DNA of 64,000 bases from Nymphalis io (Eukaryota; Arthropoda; Insecta; Lepidoptera; Nymphalidae), in the NCBI RefSeq assembly GCF_905147045.1, contig NC_065904.1, positions 4,898,001 through 4,962,000 on the forward strand, in the 5' to 3' direction. This document shows positions 12,801 to 27,800 of the stretch, piece by piece. The notes below the pieces were generated by a model, which saw nothing but the letters and a program-made list of their open reading frames with translations, was not told the DNA's origin and made no database searches. The translations under genes and the position numbers were made by a program. How positions within the stretch are numbered: position 1 is the stretch's first letter; every line of letters starts with the position of its first letter.

Positions 12801-15800
12801 GAAACTCGGAATTCTGAACAAGGTGCGGCGCTTTTTCACGCCACAACAACTGTGCCTGCTGTACAAAACACAGGTACGGTCTTGCGTGGAATATTGCTCG
12901 CACCTTTGGGATGGCTCCGCTAAGTACCTACTTGAGGATTTGGACCGGTTGCAGCGACGTGCCGTACGCATTATTGGCGACGTAAAGGTCACAAACACCC
13001 TTGAACCTTTACAATTGCGTCGTGAGATAGCAGCACTGAGCGACTGTATCACGGCGAGTGCTCTGAGGAATGATTCTCTCTAATTCCTGCTTCCCCCTTC
13101 CTTCTTAAGTCCACGCGAGCTGGTTCTCAATGTCACCGCCTAACTGTGACATCAATTCCATCGCGAACAAAGAAATTTGGCAACTCCTTTCTTTGTCGCA
13201 CTTCCAAAAAATGGAATTCCTTACCAGCTCACGTGTTCCCCACCTCTTACAACCCGGGTTCCTTCAAACGAGGCGTGAAGAGGCATCTTGCGGGCCGGCA
13301 AGGCGAAGGCGGCTAGTGCAGAACGTTTTTCCCGTCTGTACTGGCCGTCGTCGCGTTTGGACTCTACTACCACTTACCATCAGGTGGAGTAGAGTCATTT
13401 GCCCTCCCGGCGAATATAAAAAAAAAAAAAAAAATCTGAAGTGTAAAATGTGTCAAATATGTCAAATGTTAAGGAGCGCTTATGCGGGCAAATGTTTTGG
13501 GCTATTTATTTATTAGTTAGGTACAAAAACAGAATAAAATCAGAACGTTCATTAAAATTATAGGAATACAGTCAGTTGCTATTTATATAATAATCAATAA
13601 AATTACTAAATTAAGGTAATTAATAAATTAAATTATGATAATTAAACCATTTAAATTAATTAACTAAGAAAATAAATAAATTATATGTTAGGTGTGGAAA
13701 TTTAAGTCAATTTTTTTTCTTTTCGTTTCCATTTTATTGCTTTTAACTTATGATAAAAGCGCTAAAAGATCGATAAAATCCTCCGTAAAGAACAAAACAT
13801 TTGATGCCAAAATGATGCTTTTTGCCGTAGCCGTAAATCGCGTTACTATCGGCCAATATTAAGATTAAGAGCATCTTTGCATATGTGTGTACATACTGTA
13901 ATTTTGATTATATTATTATTTGAATGTAATGTTAAGTAATATAAAATATAGTATAAAAAATATAATCAAAAAAATTAAACGAGCGTGCTATTAATACAAG
14001 AACATGCTATTATATCTTGATACTTACTACAAAAGACAGGGTTAGTAATTATTTTTTGAGAAGCTTACAACAGGATCCCAGAAAACAGGTCACTAATGTT
14101 CTATGGTAAAGTTAAATATTATTAACGAACATTTAGATACTGAAGGTTATATCAAAAGTGACGACTTTATTGATGCTTTGTCTTGCTAATGAAACGATCA
14201 CATTTCAACAGTATAAGCAATTTAAAAAAAAATTAACCGCTTAATTTTTTGTAGCCGGTTACATTTTATATATTGAAAAAAGATATTAACTGACTTCGGT
14301 TTGTCATACTGTAACGGAAATTTACAGACCTTGAATACTCGACTCGATTGAAGAACGATTAAATAATGTAAATTCAAAATACACACTAGCGAGAGAACAG
14401 ACGTAGACATTGACGTTCATTGTTTGACTTGATCCGGTCGATCACGAACTAATTGCAGCCTCGGGCTGTCGCTTTGGATGCGCTTTTCGGTAAGTTTGAA
14501 ATATTCTCACCACAGTTCATACATATGTGTCGCGATCATTACTCACACATATATACGGATTCGTGTTGATCTCGTTTAAGAAAAATCGGAAACGAAGATA
14601 GGAAATATAATTTGTATATTTGCCATGTACTCTATTATAATCGAAGATAAATTTAATTTTAATTTGAAACATTATGGATATTTTTAGTATACGTAAGACT
14701 TATTTTCTTATACTTCCTAAATAATATTATATAAAATTAAAACACCTGCAAGATCGAGAAGGTTTCCTTTTTAATTTTATAAACAGAAACTAAAATTTTA
14801 CTATTAGGAAAGAAAAAAAACTCTAAAAAAGTAATTCTTCTAAAAAAGTTATAACCATTTGCTGGTTTGTGGTAGAAAGAAACTTTTGATTTAGCAATTG
14901 AAACTCTCACATTATAAAAACAATGAAAAACCTCAGGCAAATTCTGAATATATATGATTATATTTAACAGAATATAACTTTCAACTAAGGGTTACAACCC
15001 TCTGACCTCCATAGCCCTAAGTGTGTCGGATCTACGTAGGGGGGCTATATTTACAGGTAGATTAAAAGATGTGTAGTTATCTATTAAATGTATGATCTTA
15101 TTCTTATATTTGAACCAGACTAGATTTAAAAAGTCAATACTTAACTAAATCATATAAAATAAATTATATATTATTGAAAATTGCTATTTAAAAAGACAAA
15201 CTTAAAGTTAATGAAGTTAAGATAAACGTATAGAAACGACAAGACCAAGTTCATCGCCTTGAAGCATGTAACGTGATATAACCACCGAAACTCGTAACAT
15301 TCCACTTTCCGCGGTTGCACAACTCCGCTGAACTTGTTGCATGCTTCCGACGTCGGGCACCCGAGGTGTGGAAGCGGAGAGGGAGGTCTTTTTTTCTGTT
15401 TCCCTTTATTTTCTTTTCCGTTTTCAAGAGACGGCGCATCTCATCTGTACAGTGGCTCGGGGGAACGAATGTTCTATCTAATTAACTTTATCATAAAGCG
15501 CCGGTTATTGCCTCGCCGGCGCACTGTTTAATCGGAAACACGCTTTATGTTACAGTTTTTGTGTCTGTAATTACTATGTTAATAAAGATACAAGTAATTG
15601 AAATATGTCCACATTATTAAGATTCGCTATAATTGGAAATTTTATTCATTACATTTAATAATCTTCACTATATATTATCAAGACTCACGAGTAGTTTTCA
15701 ATTTAAAACACTTAGGAAGTTAAGGACGTTATAATATAATAATAACATACTTTATTTTTTATTTAAATTTAAATTTAAAATTTAGTATTCAAATGTATTT

Positions 15801-18800
15801 CACAAGAGCAAAATATGTTGCACGAATCGGGTCTAATGCTATAATCATTCTCTTCCTGCCGATGCATCTAATAATACTTGTTTATTCACGTCTATTTAAT
15901 TTCTATTTAATATTTAATTTAATTTCTATTTATTTTTTATTATATAATATTGTTTTGCTGTTGTTAACTGTTTGAATCTTAATAATTATTTTTATACATG
16001 AATTAGTTTTGAGTGGAAACTTGATTGGTGTGTGATCGAGTTAATTTGTTGTGTAGTATATGTGGCGTGTACTGTTTGTTTCCCAGATATAATAAAAATA
16101 AAATAAAAATAAATAAACATAAAAACTTCCGAAATATATACTTTCCTATCATCACAAAAATCATAATAATACTGATAGATTATAATTAAATAATCTAGAG
16201 AAAAAAGTCCTATATTATTTATAAATTTATATTTACTAAACATGTAAATGGTAAAAATGGTATAATTCTATACAATATTATTCTATAATTCGGGATAGAA
16301 TCTCTCATATAAATGAAGACTATCACAAAAAGTAATCCCTTAAAAGTTATTCCCTCTAAAAATGAAGTTTTCTCAATTAAACGCAGCGAAAGAACGTACG
16401 GGCAAAGTTTCAACTTTGATCTCAGATAACGCGGCGTCTGGCGGTTTCTATCCGCTAGGATTAATAACAAATGAGCTAAGTATTGACGGAGATATGAGAT
16501 TTACTAAACTTGATATCAAATTGAAATTACTCTATCGCTTTTAAGTTATTTTATAATTATTAAGGTGTAAATAGGAACATTTGAATCACATAATAGTGTA
16601 ACTGGTAGTCTCATGTATGTTTCCGTTTTGAACATTGATTGTTCGTCATCAGATCCAATGATTAAAGCCGCATGGACGATTGAATGTCTATAAAGCATAT
16701 AAGTTATATATGTGCTATTGCTTTGCGTTACTATATAGATACATTTGCTGGTCTGTCTTCTTGTAATAGAAAAACTATTTGGTTTGAAAGTTTATCCGAA
16801 TTTGTTGCTCTTGTAATCGGGATCTGATTAGCTTCAAAACTAAATATATTATATAATATACAAAATTGTGTCTATAGACACGCAATAAAAACAAACGTGT
16901 AATTTAAACGATACTAAACGTAAATTTAATCCTTCCTTAATTAATTATAAAAGGCTTTTACTGAAAATTCAATCAAGAGGCAAAATAGTTTTCAAAGCAA
17001 AATACAAATAGAAAATGTCTATTATTTAATTTTTTAGTTTAAAGCTGATTTGAAATGTTTTCATAATATCACAACATAAAATGCATCACATGCAAACTTG
17101 TTCGTACAAGTCCGTAAGGAAATAATAAAACTATCACCGGCAACTGCCCCGAGTATCGGAGATAGAAGAATCAAGCAAACGTGCCGAACTTCGATAAACT
17201 TAGACCGGTGAGTCTTTCCGTCTAACTCTTATTACAAACTCGTCGTAACTTATAATAAGCTTAAGAATATCAATTTACACATTTCACATTTATTTTTATT
17301 TAATACTTTGAAGTTTAATACTTTAAATACACTAATTTTAAGCAAAGTCTGTTACTTTGCTTGTGAATATCATACTGCTGAATTAAAACCTCCTCTCCTT
17401 TTTATAGTCTGTGGATTCGAACCCGGAATAACACCAATGAGTTTTCATGTGCTAACTTTGTATTTATAATTCATCTGTTGTTCAGCGGTAAGGAATCTTT
17501 TGAAAACCTATATATGTGTTGGACGAATACTGTCATACGTGTATCCAGCGACCAATCAAACAACTTTTTTCAAGAAGCTTCTTTTGAATCATAGTTTAAA
17601 AAATGTCTAATATGAAGCTGGACATTGAACTACAAATGTATGTAATTAAAAGAGACATAATATACTGGAAATAACCGGTTAATCAATTGTTACTATTTAT
17701 AAAAAATATTAGTCAATTAATTTTATATAAAGGGTTTAATTTTTTGTTTTCACTCGCCTTTGTTAATAATACACGGATCAAATACCCTCACATAATACTT
17801 ATGAATTATAATTTATTAGTAAAATGTTTTCTTCATACATCCAGTTCAACGGTAACATGAGTTCGCAACAACATACCGTTTCATTGCATAAAGCCTTTTT
17901 AATCCTCCATTATTCTGTGCTCGGATATTATAAATCATTTGTTTTGATTGCATTGTATGTACTACTAACTAGCCGACCAGTCACAACTTTACGGTTCAGA
18001 TTTTTAATTGTATTTTTTTATAAATGAATTCAAAAAAACTTCTGAAATTATAATAAGCCTTATAAAATGTTATTATACAAGAGAAGTTTGTTAAACATTC
18101 AAGATTTCTTATGATAGTATTCCTCTGTCCAGTTGTAATCCATTGTTTGTAGATAATATTTTATACTCTCTGCTCTAAAATCTAAATAATACCTCAGTTA
18201 AAAAAAAATTAAACAAAGCATAAATTACACTAAGATCATCTTAAGTCACCGATACATGGTACAGGAATAATTTTAGATTCGAAACTTTTATTGAAACCTC
18301 AAACATCGTTCCTAATAAACACAATTCCGCAGTATGCGCGGTTAAAATATTTAAAACTAAATCAATAATCAGTACATTTTTATTATATTCACAGTATTAT
18401 GTCGTTTTGTAAGGCTACCACATATTATTATTTTTTTCTAAAAGTTATAGCTGCCTAGGCAGGATATTTTTAACGAAATAGGTATTCTTACAATCATTTA
18501 ACATAATATTAACAATAATCTTACGTATATTTCAAATAGTATTGATATAATATTGATTTTTATAGAAATACGAGAAGTAGATTCTCTTCTGTTTCTTCTC
18601 TACTGTTTAAAACAATCCAAATACTCCATACTACCTCAAACAATAGTATGAGTTTCTCAAAGACATGCAACACCACAATATGCCAATATTTTTTTAATAT
18701 TTCCAACTTATAAAGATCAAAGAACACCTTGCTTCGGTTATGCGTAAGCGATGATCATCCATGCGTTAGATTATGTGTACACTAAATATGTCAATTTTGT

Positions 18801-21800
18801 ATGAGAACTTCCTTCCCATACATTCGAAGCGAGAAAACGCAAAATTGTTGAAGGTGTTATAGCCTCTTGATCCATAGGATCATTATTGTCTTTTATTAAT
18901 GTCTTATGGGTTAAGTATCATAATTTAAGGTCTAGCGTTATATCATTGGATTATTAAACAATTAGGGGTCAAAATGTTATGCACAGGAATGACGCGATAG
19001 TACATTTAAAATCACTCTATTGAAATTCTTGTTCCTATTGCTTCCAAGATCTTTGATATCTAGAATTAATATTTCTTTTTCAGCCACGTCGCCTCATAGT
19101 ATTTGTTCGATAATTTGAGCCTTAGAACCATTTACTTGAAACAGGCCATTAACAAAATATGTGTGACCCATCAATCGAATCATAGTGATACGCCATATTA
19201 CAGGGGATGAGGAATATATCAGAGTAATGAATGGGGCTAAGATTTTTCGTTACTTTAAATTGTTTGTATCCATTGCGTTTTACAATCGTAAAACATTTTT
19301 CCTACATTAAGCTGAATTTGTCACAGTAACATTGGAATGCATTTTTCTTTTTATCTAGTAAAATAACTTGCAGTATAATAACTTGTACATACATCCTACG
19401 ATCACATGGTTGGCAGCATATTGAAGTTGTATGAAACAATTACACTGTTTCACTTCTCACAGTGCCTAAAATAAAATACTTATAACTATTCATCTTCTCA
19501 ACAGCCGAGATGGCCCAGCGGTTATAACGCGTGAATCTTAACCGATGATCGTGGGTTCAAACCCGGGCAAACACCACTGAAATTCTGCCACATGTGTTTT
19601 CCACCAACCCGCATTGGAGCAGCGTGGTAGAAAAAGTTCCAAAAAAGAAGGGGAGACCTTAGCCAGCAGTGGGACATTCACAGGTTGTTACTCCGATTTT
19701 ATTGTATTCACTGACAAAACTTTAACTGTATTATTTGATCACAATACCACCTAAATGCATACTGTATGTCTTTATCATTATATAATAACAAATTAAACAA
19801 GCCAATAAACACACGAATGCATTTAGGCGCAGAACACTAATAGTTGAAAACTAATAAAAGTAATAACATCCACACACATGTTCCTACGACATAACCAGCA
19901 ATACAGGACATCAAACGGCACCTCAAACGACATTTTAACAGTACATCGCAAAATGCAATAAAAAACCACTCAGGTTGATTTCCTCATCGCAGTTCCAAGA
20001 GCCGGACTCTATAGGACGCATCCTGTACAAGCTGCAGCTTTTATTTTTAGATATCCTTTAACCTATACCATCGATTTCTTGGAATTGTATTAAAAAACAA
20101 TAATAAATAATAATTTAATATCGGTTTTCCCTAGAAATTCCCGAGGAATCCGACCCTAAATCCCAACCCGAAGAAGAAAAATCGTTTCTTTAAAATCAAC
20201 GATTCAAATAAGGTTTCTGAAATTGTAAAATCCATCCTGAGTAAAGAGTCATATAAAGAACGTATAAATTAAACAAATAACGAGTTTGATCGCGTAGAAT
20301 CATTTGCTTAATTTTATAATGTATTATATGTTACATATTTAAAATAGAAAAAACATTTGGAATAGCGAACCTAGAAATTCTAATAAAAATTATGGAAATC
20401 TACAATGGGTCAACACGTCAATAAAACTAATTTTATTGACGAAGTTAAATAATAAAGGACATGAACAAATTTCTGCTACTACAGAATCAGAGATACAATT
20501 ATAATTTACCTTTATATTACAGAGGTAACTAGAGCCAAAAAAAACTTAAAACGCCTTATAAAAGTGCACATAGGAACGTGTGACAGTAAATTGAATGGGT
20601 CGGGCGGGTGCGGCGATGTTTGCACGCTCATCAATCATACCCGTATGGATTTCATTTTAATGCGACGTCATCGGCGTCTCGCGGCCGCACCGTCATGCCA
20701 CTATCATCTATCTATTGTTTCACGTAACCGTCACGGATAGGTAAATGTTTCGTCACATAATTAGCCGCGGTTGACACGACTAAGATCTCAGGAGCGTGTT
20801 TTCATTACGAACTTTCACGTATTTTTTTTTTATTCACAATAATAACACTAACTGGAATTTCATATAATGAGCAAGTAAGAAAAAAATATAAACGTTACAG
20901 TTAGAAGTTACTTAAAAATTTAGTCGACAACAGTATAAAATGTATTACGAAATAAATTACCACAAACTAGTCAAAGGAACAAAAGAAAGTTGCCGACTAG
21001 CAGAGCTCTTAAATTTTTATGTCATTCAAATGTTCCGGACATGCAATTATTAAAGCACTCAACAAACATATTGTAGATTCATAATATTTCACAACATCCG
21101 GAATATTCAGTCCACCGAAACTCTTGTTATTAGCCTGACCCCTTCTTCGTTCGAGCGGACAGGAGGTGGAAGCACAAATTTTCGTCTATTGTATTTACGG
21201 ATACGGCAAATTAAATCCCCATTTGTAGAGGCAGAACACCTAAGGGGGAACTGTAATCCACACCGGCCGCCTCCATTGTCGTCCGTACTTCGCTTTACCT
21301 AGGCTTAAGAGCTTCGCAGCGATACGAGAGACTACAGACAATTTGCAAATTAATAACCAATCACATCGATATTGAAGCCTATGTCGTCCATTTATTTAAA
21401 AGTTTTTAGCTAAAGGTAACGCTTTCAGTTTTTTTTATTAAGGTTTAATTTTAATATAAAAGCTTAAAAATAATATAAATTTGAATAAGTTGTTCAAGAT
21501 AAGGGCATAATTCTTTATATAATATAAAACATATCGCATAAATATAAAACAGAAGGAAAACAGTACGGGTCAAGTATAGAAAATACAAAACTAGTTATAT
21601 CAGCTTGGCCCGAATATTGACTAAAACAGATTGCTTTATGCAGATCGAGCGCTATTGGTTCATGTCTCACTCATCTGCACCAGGATTATCAATTCAAGAG
21701 ATTATGTTTCGACATACGCTTCGAATTTACATTTTTATTACAACATGAAACTATTTTTATATTAGTAAGGAAATATTTATTTGCCAGACATCAAAATGTC

Positions 21801-24800
21801 TTTGAGACACTATAAATAATACTTTATTTGTAAAAAGGATAGACAATAATACGAATTACTTGCGCCTATCCAACATATAGCGTCGTATTTAAGCGGATGC
21901 ACTCCGTCTGATTGGGTATTGTTTCGGACAGTTCAACGCTAATACCGTGCAGTGTGTGCGACGCGAATCCAATTTTCGGACGCGACCCGCGATGCGCCCG
22001 GTCTCTATCTATTAGTATTCAGCGTAAGTCCAGTGTACGTGTTCGCGCGTCACGTGATGCTATGTGCGAGCAAACAAAAACACGTGAGCGCCTGAAATAG
22101 GCCCCACGCTGCATAGACTCTCCGTTGTATAATATTTTCACTGAATTCCAGAAGTTCTAGTTCGTTTTTCTTTTAGTCCCTATTGACTTCACTGAAATTC
22201 CAACTATGGATAAATTCTTGTATGAAATTCACATGGAAAAGAACTCGCACGGGATAAGCGACTAAAAATTTTAATCTGAGCTGGGGTAATTGAATGTCTT
22301 CGAGTTCTCGAGGACAGTGGAGTAGATAATAGAAGTTATTAAATATGCCGAACTTCGCTGGCTGCTGGGAACGGATTGAAAGTAATCTCTTCAGTCGACA
22401 TTTTTCAGAGTTCTTGAATGAGTGACAGGCTGAGGCACGAGATAGCATCTTCGAAAGTAGATTGGAAATTTGAAATGAAATCTACCTCAAATTTTCTTAA
22501 AAAGAAAATAGATAAGAAGAAAAATCTTTATTGCTCGTTTGTTTTTTGTCTGTATTAAATCTCCGTCCTTCATCTTTGTACATATTCTATATTTATCCAT
22601 GTAATTTTTGTTTAGACTGTAATATTTGAATTTATATTAATATTATTAATTCAATAACAATTCGAATTTCACACAAAAATCCGTTTTTAATCTAGAAATA
22701 TATTGGAATCTAACGCAAAATGTATTCCAATTCATATGTGGTTGTATTCGAAAGTTGTCAGATACCGTACGACGACACAGCTAGGGGCGATATTAATCAG
22801 ACGATATGCAATGCGGGCGACGGTCGCACACACCAACTTCAAGATTAGAATTTCTAAGCTACCTCGTAACAATAATTGAGTCTGCCGAACTGCAATTTGT
22901 ACAACGTATTGGTGAACTCCACTAATTTCGTTGAATCAAATTTGTTTTAATAATATTCCTTAAAATAAGATTTAAGATCTTATTAGGAGTTTATAGTGAC
23001 ATTATTTATATTTTGATGTAGACGGCTTCTAAATAAAGTCGAATAATGACTATGACTATGCCATTTCAACATAAAAAGTAATAGAAGAGGAGAACCTGCT
23101 ACGCTGACTCTAGATTTATGTTACTGGTAAACGATTGATGAATATTTTACCAATTTTGATTTTAACCGGTATTGTCCACAGAAAGTGCTGTGCTGGGCCT
23201 TAAGTATACTTTCACATTTTATACAGGGCATAGAACTACATGTTTATGTCTGCTATAGGTTTATGGCTGCCAAAAGCAGACCTGTTTGACCAGGTTCTGG
23301 GAGGATAGGAGTTCTTGCCGCCCGGAACTTGCGGTATTTTCATTGGCATGGAAACCACGTCAATAATGTGCGATGAGCCAGTGTGTTGTCAAGTCCGTAT
23401 AGATTAGGAGTGCCAGATGAGGCAGAGGGGATAAAGTTACCTTAACCAGTTGACCGAGGAACTCAGGAGCACCAGAGTCGGGTGCTCATTGATGGTGTCT
23501 GTTGTAACAAAATTAGCTAAGCCAATAATATGGTGTTTGCTGAGTGCCTCAATTAGTAGCATTATGAATTGAGGGCCCGGGGAGAAGATTATGCGGTAAA
23601 GCATTGTTTATAATGCTAAGAACGGTGCAGTTATGATATTCGATGTTGAGGTAGAATATCCAAATAAAATCCCACCTATTTAGTTGAATTGTATTGCTCT
23701 GATAGTACAATTTCAATGTATTGGACATGTGTTAACCCCCAGCCTCAAAGATGATACAGACATATGAGCTAACTTTTATGAAATAAAAGCTTTTTCTAAT
23801 ATGGATTATTAGAAAAACTTCTTTTGACGTATTATATATTACAGGTTGACAATATTTTCGTAAGTATCCCCGATTGTAGAAGAATTGCCTTAATTTGTCT
23901 TTACCGTGGACATAGATTTGTCACAGTGATTGAGAATTTAACTGAAAATGTTGCTTCGGTTTCAGATTGCTCGAATCGAACAATGTTTATGAAAGATATT
24001 TCTACAAATCCTTAGGCATCACCTATGCTTGTTAACTTTATATATATATATCCACACATATCCATACCTAGATCTCATTTATAAGATATTACGTCAATAT
24101 GATTGAAGATGTAATATTAGATATCGTTATTTGGTTAAAATGGGTCAAAAGTATTAGGACTTGATCATAAGCTAGGCGGGTGGGCGGCTGGCGTCTGTAA
24201 GGCGCAACAGGCGCCCCGCCCTACCGCGCAACAGGCGCCGCACCCGACTTACTTGTTGAATCGACCGACCTACTAACGTTACAATGAAGATGCTACATAC
24301 GTGAAATCATTATTATATAAGAAGTTCCTCAATAGAAACACAGCCATTACACGCTAACATCAAAGTAGCGCCCGAGGTGGGACCAGTTACATCCAAGTTA
24401 TATGAAGTCATTCAATTAATGAAGAATATTTTTTTCCTTGACTGTTTATTGTTTTTCCATATAAATAAATACAACAAAAGTTTCAAGGCCATGTGGAACG
24501 TGATAAATTCAATCTTTGAGAATAATGTTGAGTATCATCTGTTCAAATCGTTTGTATAATGTAATGTCAATATTTGTAATATTTATGTAATATTTATTTC
24601 AAAATCTTTCCCAAGAAATATAAGATCAATAATAACTAAAAGATATTAGAGAGATTTTTTTTCAATATCAAATGTACAATTCCTTCATAAAATAGTAAGT
24701 GCAGATGCAAGTGCAAACGTGCGAGAATTTCGGTGTGTCAAACGTCTTGCAACCATAAAAGCTCCCTTGACGCGCTAAATATGCGACTTCATTTGCAAGA

Positions 24801-27800
24801 CAAGTCTGCTTATCGCGCTTTGCGGATAGAATCGCAGCAATTATTACGCGAACTAGTAATTTGTTAACTCTGCGTCGTTCATTAGGAATTTTCTTAAAAA
24901 ATTTTATCATTTTAAAAATAGGTTTCGTTTCGTATATATTGATTTTGTCACCGCTATAAATGTTAAATGATAAATATGCACTTACCAACTAGAGCTAAAA
25001 TAACTGTGAGTAGTGGCGCCGCTGGGAACGACACAGTCACGTTAAATTCCAGCATCTGCAGCAAATCCACTGAAACAAGCACAAATATAATAACAATTAT
25101 TTATGACATTCATATTCTTATATTAATATCATAAATAAATATCAAAATAGATTTATGAATTACTATCCATAATAAAAAAATATTATTTACATCTATTATG
25201 TCAGTTATTATATCTTTTAAATAGATAGTTTATGTAAGCATACGAAAATAATTAAGATTTAATATGCAGTGAATGCATGTTAATAAAAGTTATGTAAATC
25301 CAATTTAAAAACAAGTTTATGGGCGGAACATTAAAGGTGAGAACGCTATAAGCCATTCTTAGGATCCCCAAGAGTGCGCGCGCGACTATGCGACGCGTTA
25401 ACGCGATCAAACGGCATCTGTATGAATTTTTCATGCGACACGAGAAGTAATGGTGTCGCCCGAGACGTCGGATCATTCTTTACGAGCCGACAACAGAAAC
25501 CTTTAAAAATATACGGTTTATTCGAAGCTAAAACGAACGTCGGCACGGATAAACCTACCTTGCTTTAACGCTATTAAAGTGTTACCCAAACTACTTAAAA
25601 AAAAACGAAAAATACGAGTTTTCCTGTATATGTACCTGACGCATACTATGAACATCCAGTTTGATCCTGTTTCAAACAGGATTTCGTAGCTGGACTTGAT
25701 ACTTTCGGGGAATAGAGTTTAAAAAAGCACATTGATAATAAGATAAAGGTTTTATCGTTAGCTGTTTCCATTTACCTTCAGTTCGTCGAAGTACGTGGAC
25801 GTTAGTGGGTGTGATAATCCCAATATAATGGTACGCTCTTATTATATAACCTTTTTTTAAATAAAATAAAAAAAATAAAATCTTTTTTCATCAACTCAAA
25901 ACAAAGAGTGTGATATTCTAAAATACGCATCTATTGACAAAAAATATATAAATTCCATTCAATGGTAATTTTTAAAAAATATAGAAAAAAATGCACATTA
26001 TTTATTGCTATTGACGCAAGCAAACATTATACCACTTTTTGCAAAGCTTTTCACTTGATTATATTAAGTTTGTTGGTTGAAAAAGTACTCGTGAAGTTTT
26101 ATGAACTATAAATTAGTGATTCAATTCCTTTGATATAAATTAATGCATGGTGTAAATTTTCAAATAAATTTGGCATGACAATTGTATACTAAAACGTTCA
26201 CACGATCCACCTTTCGCAGATCTACATTTTTCCGGTACAGATAAGCTAATATTTTCAGTGGAAATTTTAAATTGCATCGTCATCGTTCATCATTCATCAT
26301 GCGAAATTAATTTTGCCGTCGCTTTCCCGGCCTCGTTTCGTTCCGTATTTTCTACAATTTACTGCTTCCTAGTCATATTATTATAAAGCATCGGTATCTA
26401 AGGCAAATATTAAAATTGAAAAATGTTACATCTCTGTACAATTATTTATTATTAATATACAAATATTACAACAAAACAAATCATATACTAGTACTACAAA
26501 TTTGACTGATACAATGTGTAGTCTTCGGGTTCCAATTTAATTTAATTTTTGTATTGTTTTATAGTACCCACATTGGAGCAGCGTGGTTTAATAAGGTCTG
26601 AAACCTCTCACAAGGAGAGCAGGTCTTAGCACAACAGTGGGAAATTTACAAGCTGTTATTATTTTTTTAACTTTTATTTTAGTAATTATACTTTTAAATA
26701 AGAATTTTACTTTTTTTATTATTTGTGTATATTTTAAGTAATAGAAAACTAAGCCAATGTTAAGGATTAATTAACTTTTTTTATAATTAGCTCCATTTTA
26801 ATACTTACAAATATTTTTATAAGTCATATTATTATAGCATAGCATAGCATAATACAAATCATAAGGTGCTAGCAGCTTAAACTCTCAATAGAGATTAATT
26901 CACGAGGGGGTTTTCCCATAAAATGAACAGAGTGAATCCCTCATCACGTAACGAAATTCTAAGAACAAATAGGGATGCCCTTTTTCTGAATATGAGTTCA
27001 ATATGTAATAATTTTTAGTTTCAAGGTCATATCTCTCAGAATTAGTATTAATACATAATCATTTCACATAGTCAAACTAAATCAAAAGAAATTAACACGC
27101 AAAATTTATAAAAATAAGAGCAGGAAATTTCGGTGTATTAAAGTGGCAACCCTAAGTGATACTTGACGCTGAGAACAATATAGCGCAGGTAATTGGCATT
27201 AAAGGCAGCTCGAACGATTGTTAGCGCAAAGTGAAGTGGACTGCGAGCTGGCGCCGCTCCTGGTCCTAATTAGACAAAAATACGAGGTAAAATGAGTCTT
27301 CTCTTGTATAAGCCACGCTGTTCACTTTGTTATATTTTAAAAAGGATTTTTCGTTGAATAAAATATTTATTCAACTTCTTTTCAATAGCATTGAAGCAGT
27401 TTTAACCTTTGCCGTGATCTTACGGATTAATCTAATAATTATATACATATTATATAGGACTGTTTTATGTAGCACTAATCAAAATATACTTTATTCAAAT
27501 AGGCTTTTACAAGCCTTTTGAATCATTTTAGTAGGTAATGTTTTCCGACAGTTAGTAAAATACAATTAAGTTATTTAATAAGTAGTTTCGTTCGTGACTT
27601 ATCGATCTTTAAATATGACAATCAAAAGCAATAACACCGCTACTCAATACAATTCTGAACTCTCTTTAAGATTAGGTACGCAAAATCACGGAGCCAGTTA
27701 ATATGATAAATAAAAATAAACCGTTATTACTAACCTTTTTATTATGTTAAAAAGCAAAATATTTATTGACATTCACGTCATTATAATCAGCTTATATTCG

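Larger units (their letters stand above)
892..24985 (-). other. membralin intron 7, 24 kb, mostly AT-rich with repeats and GC-richer islands
   Basis: I found no supported gene inside it. Short open frames here lack a protein-like composition, or lie in repeats or in GC-richer islands. The recognisable content is listed separately: SINEs, two LINE 3' ends, a MITE with a nested SINE and islands of higher G+C. The rest is AT-rich sequence in which I see nothing. Confidence 0.75.

Noticed and set aside
13130..13516. 128-codon plus-strand open frame
   Set aside because: Out-of-frame reading of the degraded LINE 3' end, including its poly(A) as a Lys run.
16362..16544. 60-codon plus-strand frame in a GC-richer patch of intron 7
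   Set aside because: Protein-like at first sight, but no family, no splice signals that fit and an equally open antisense frame.
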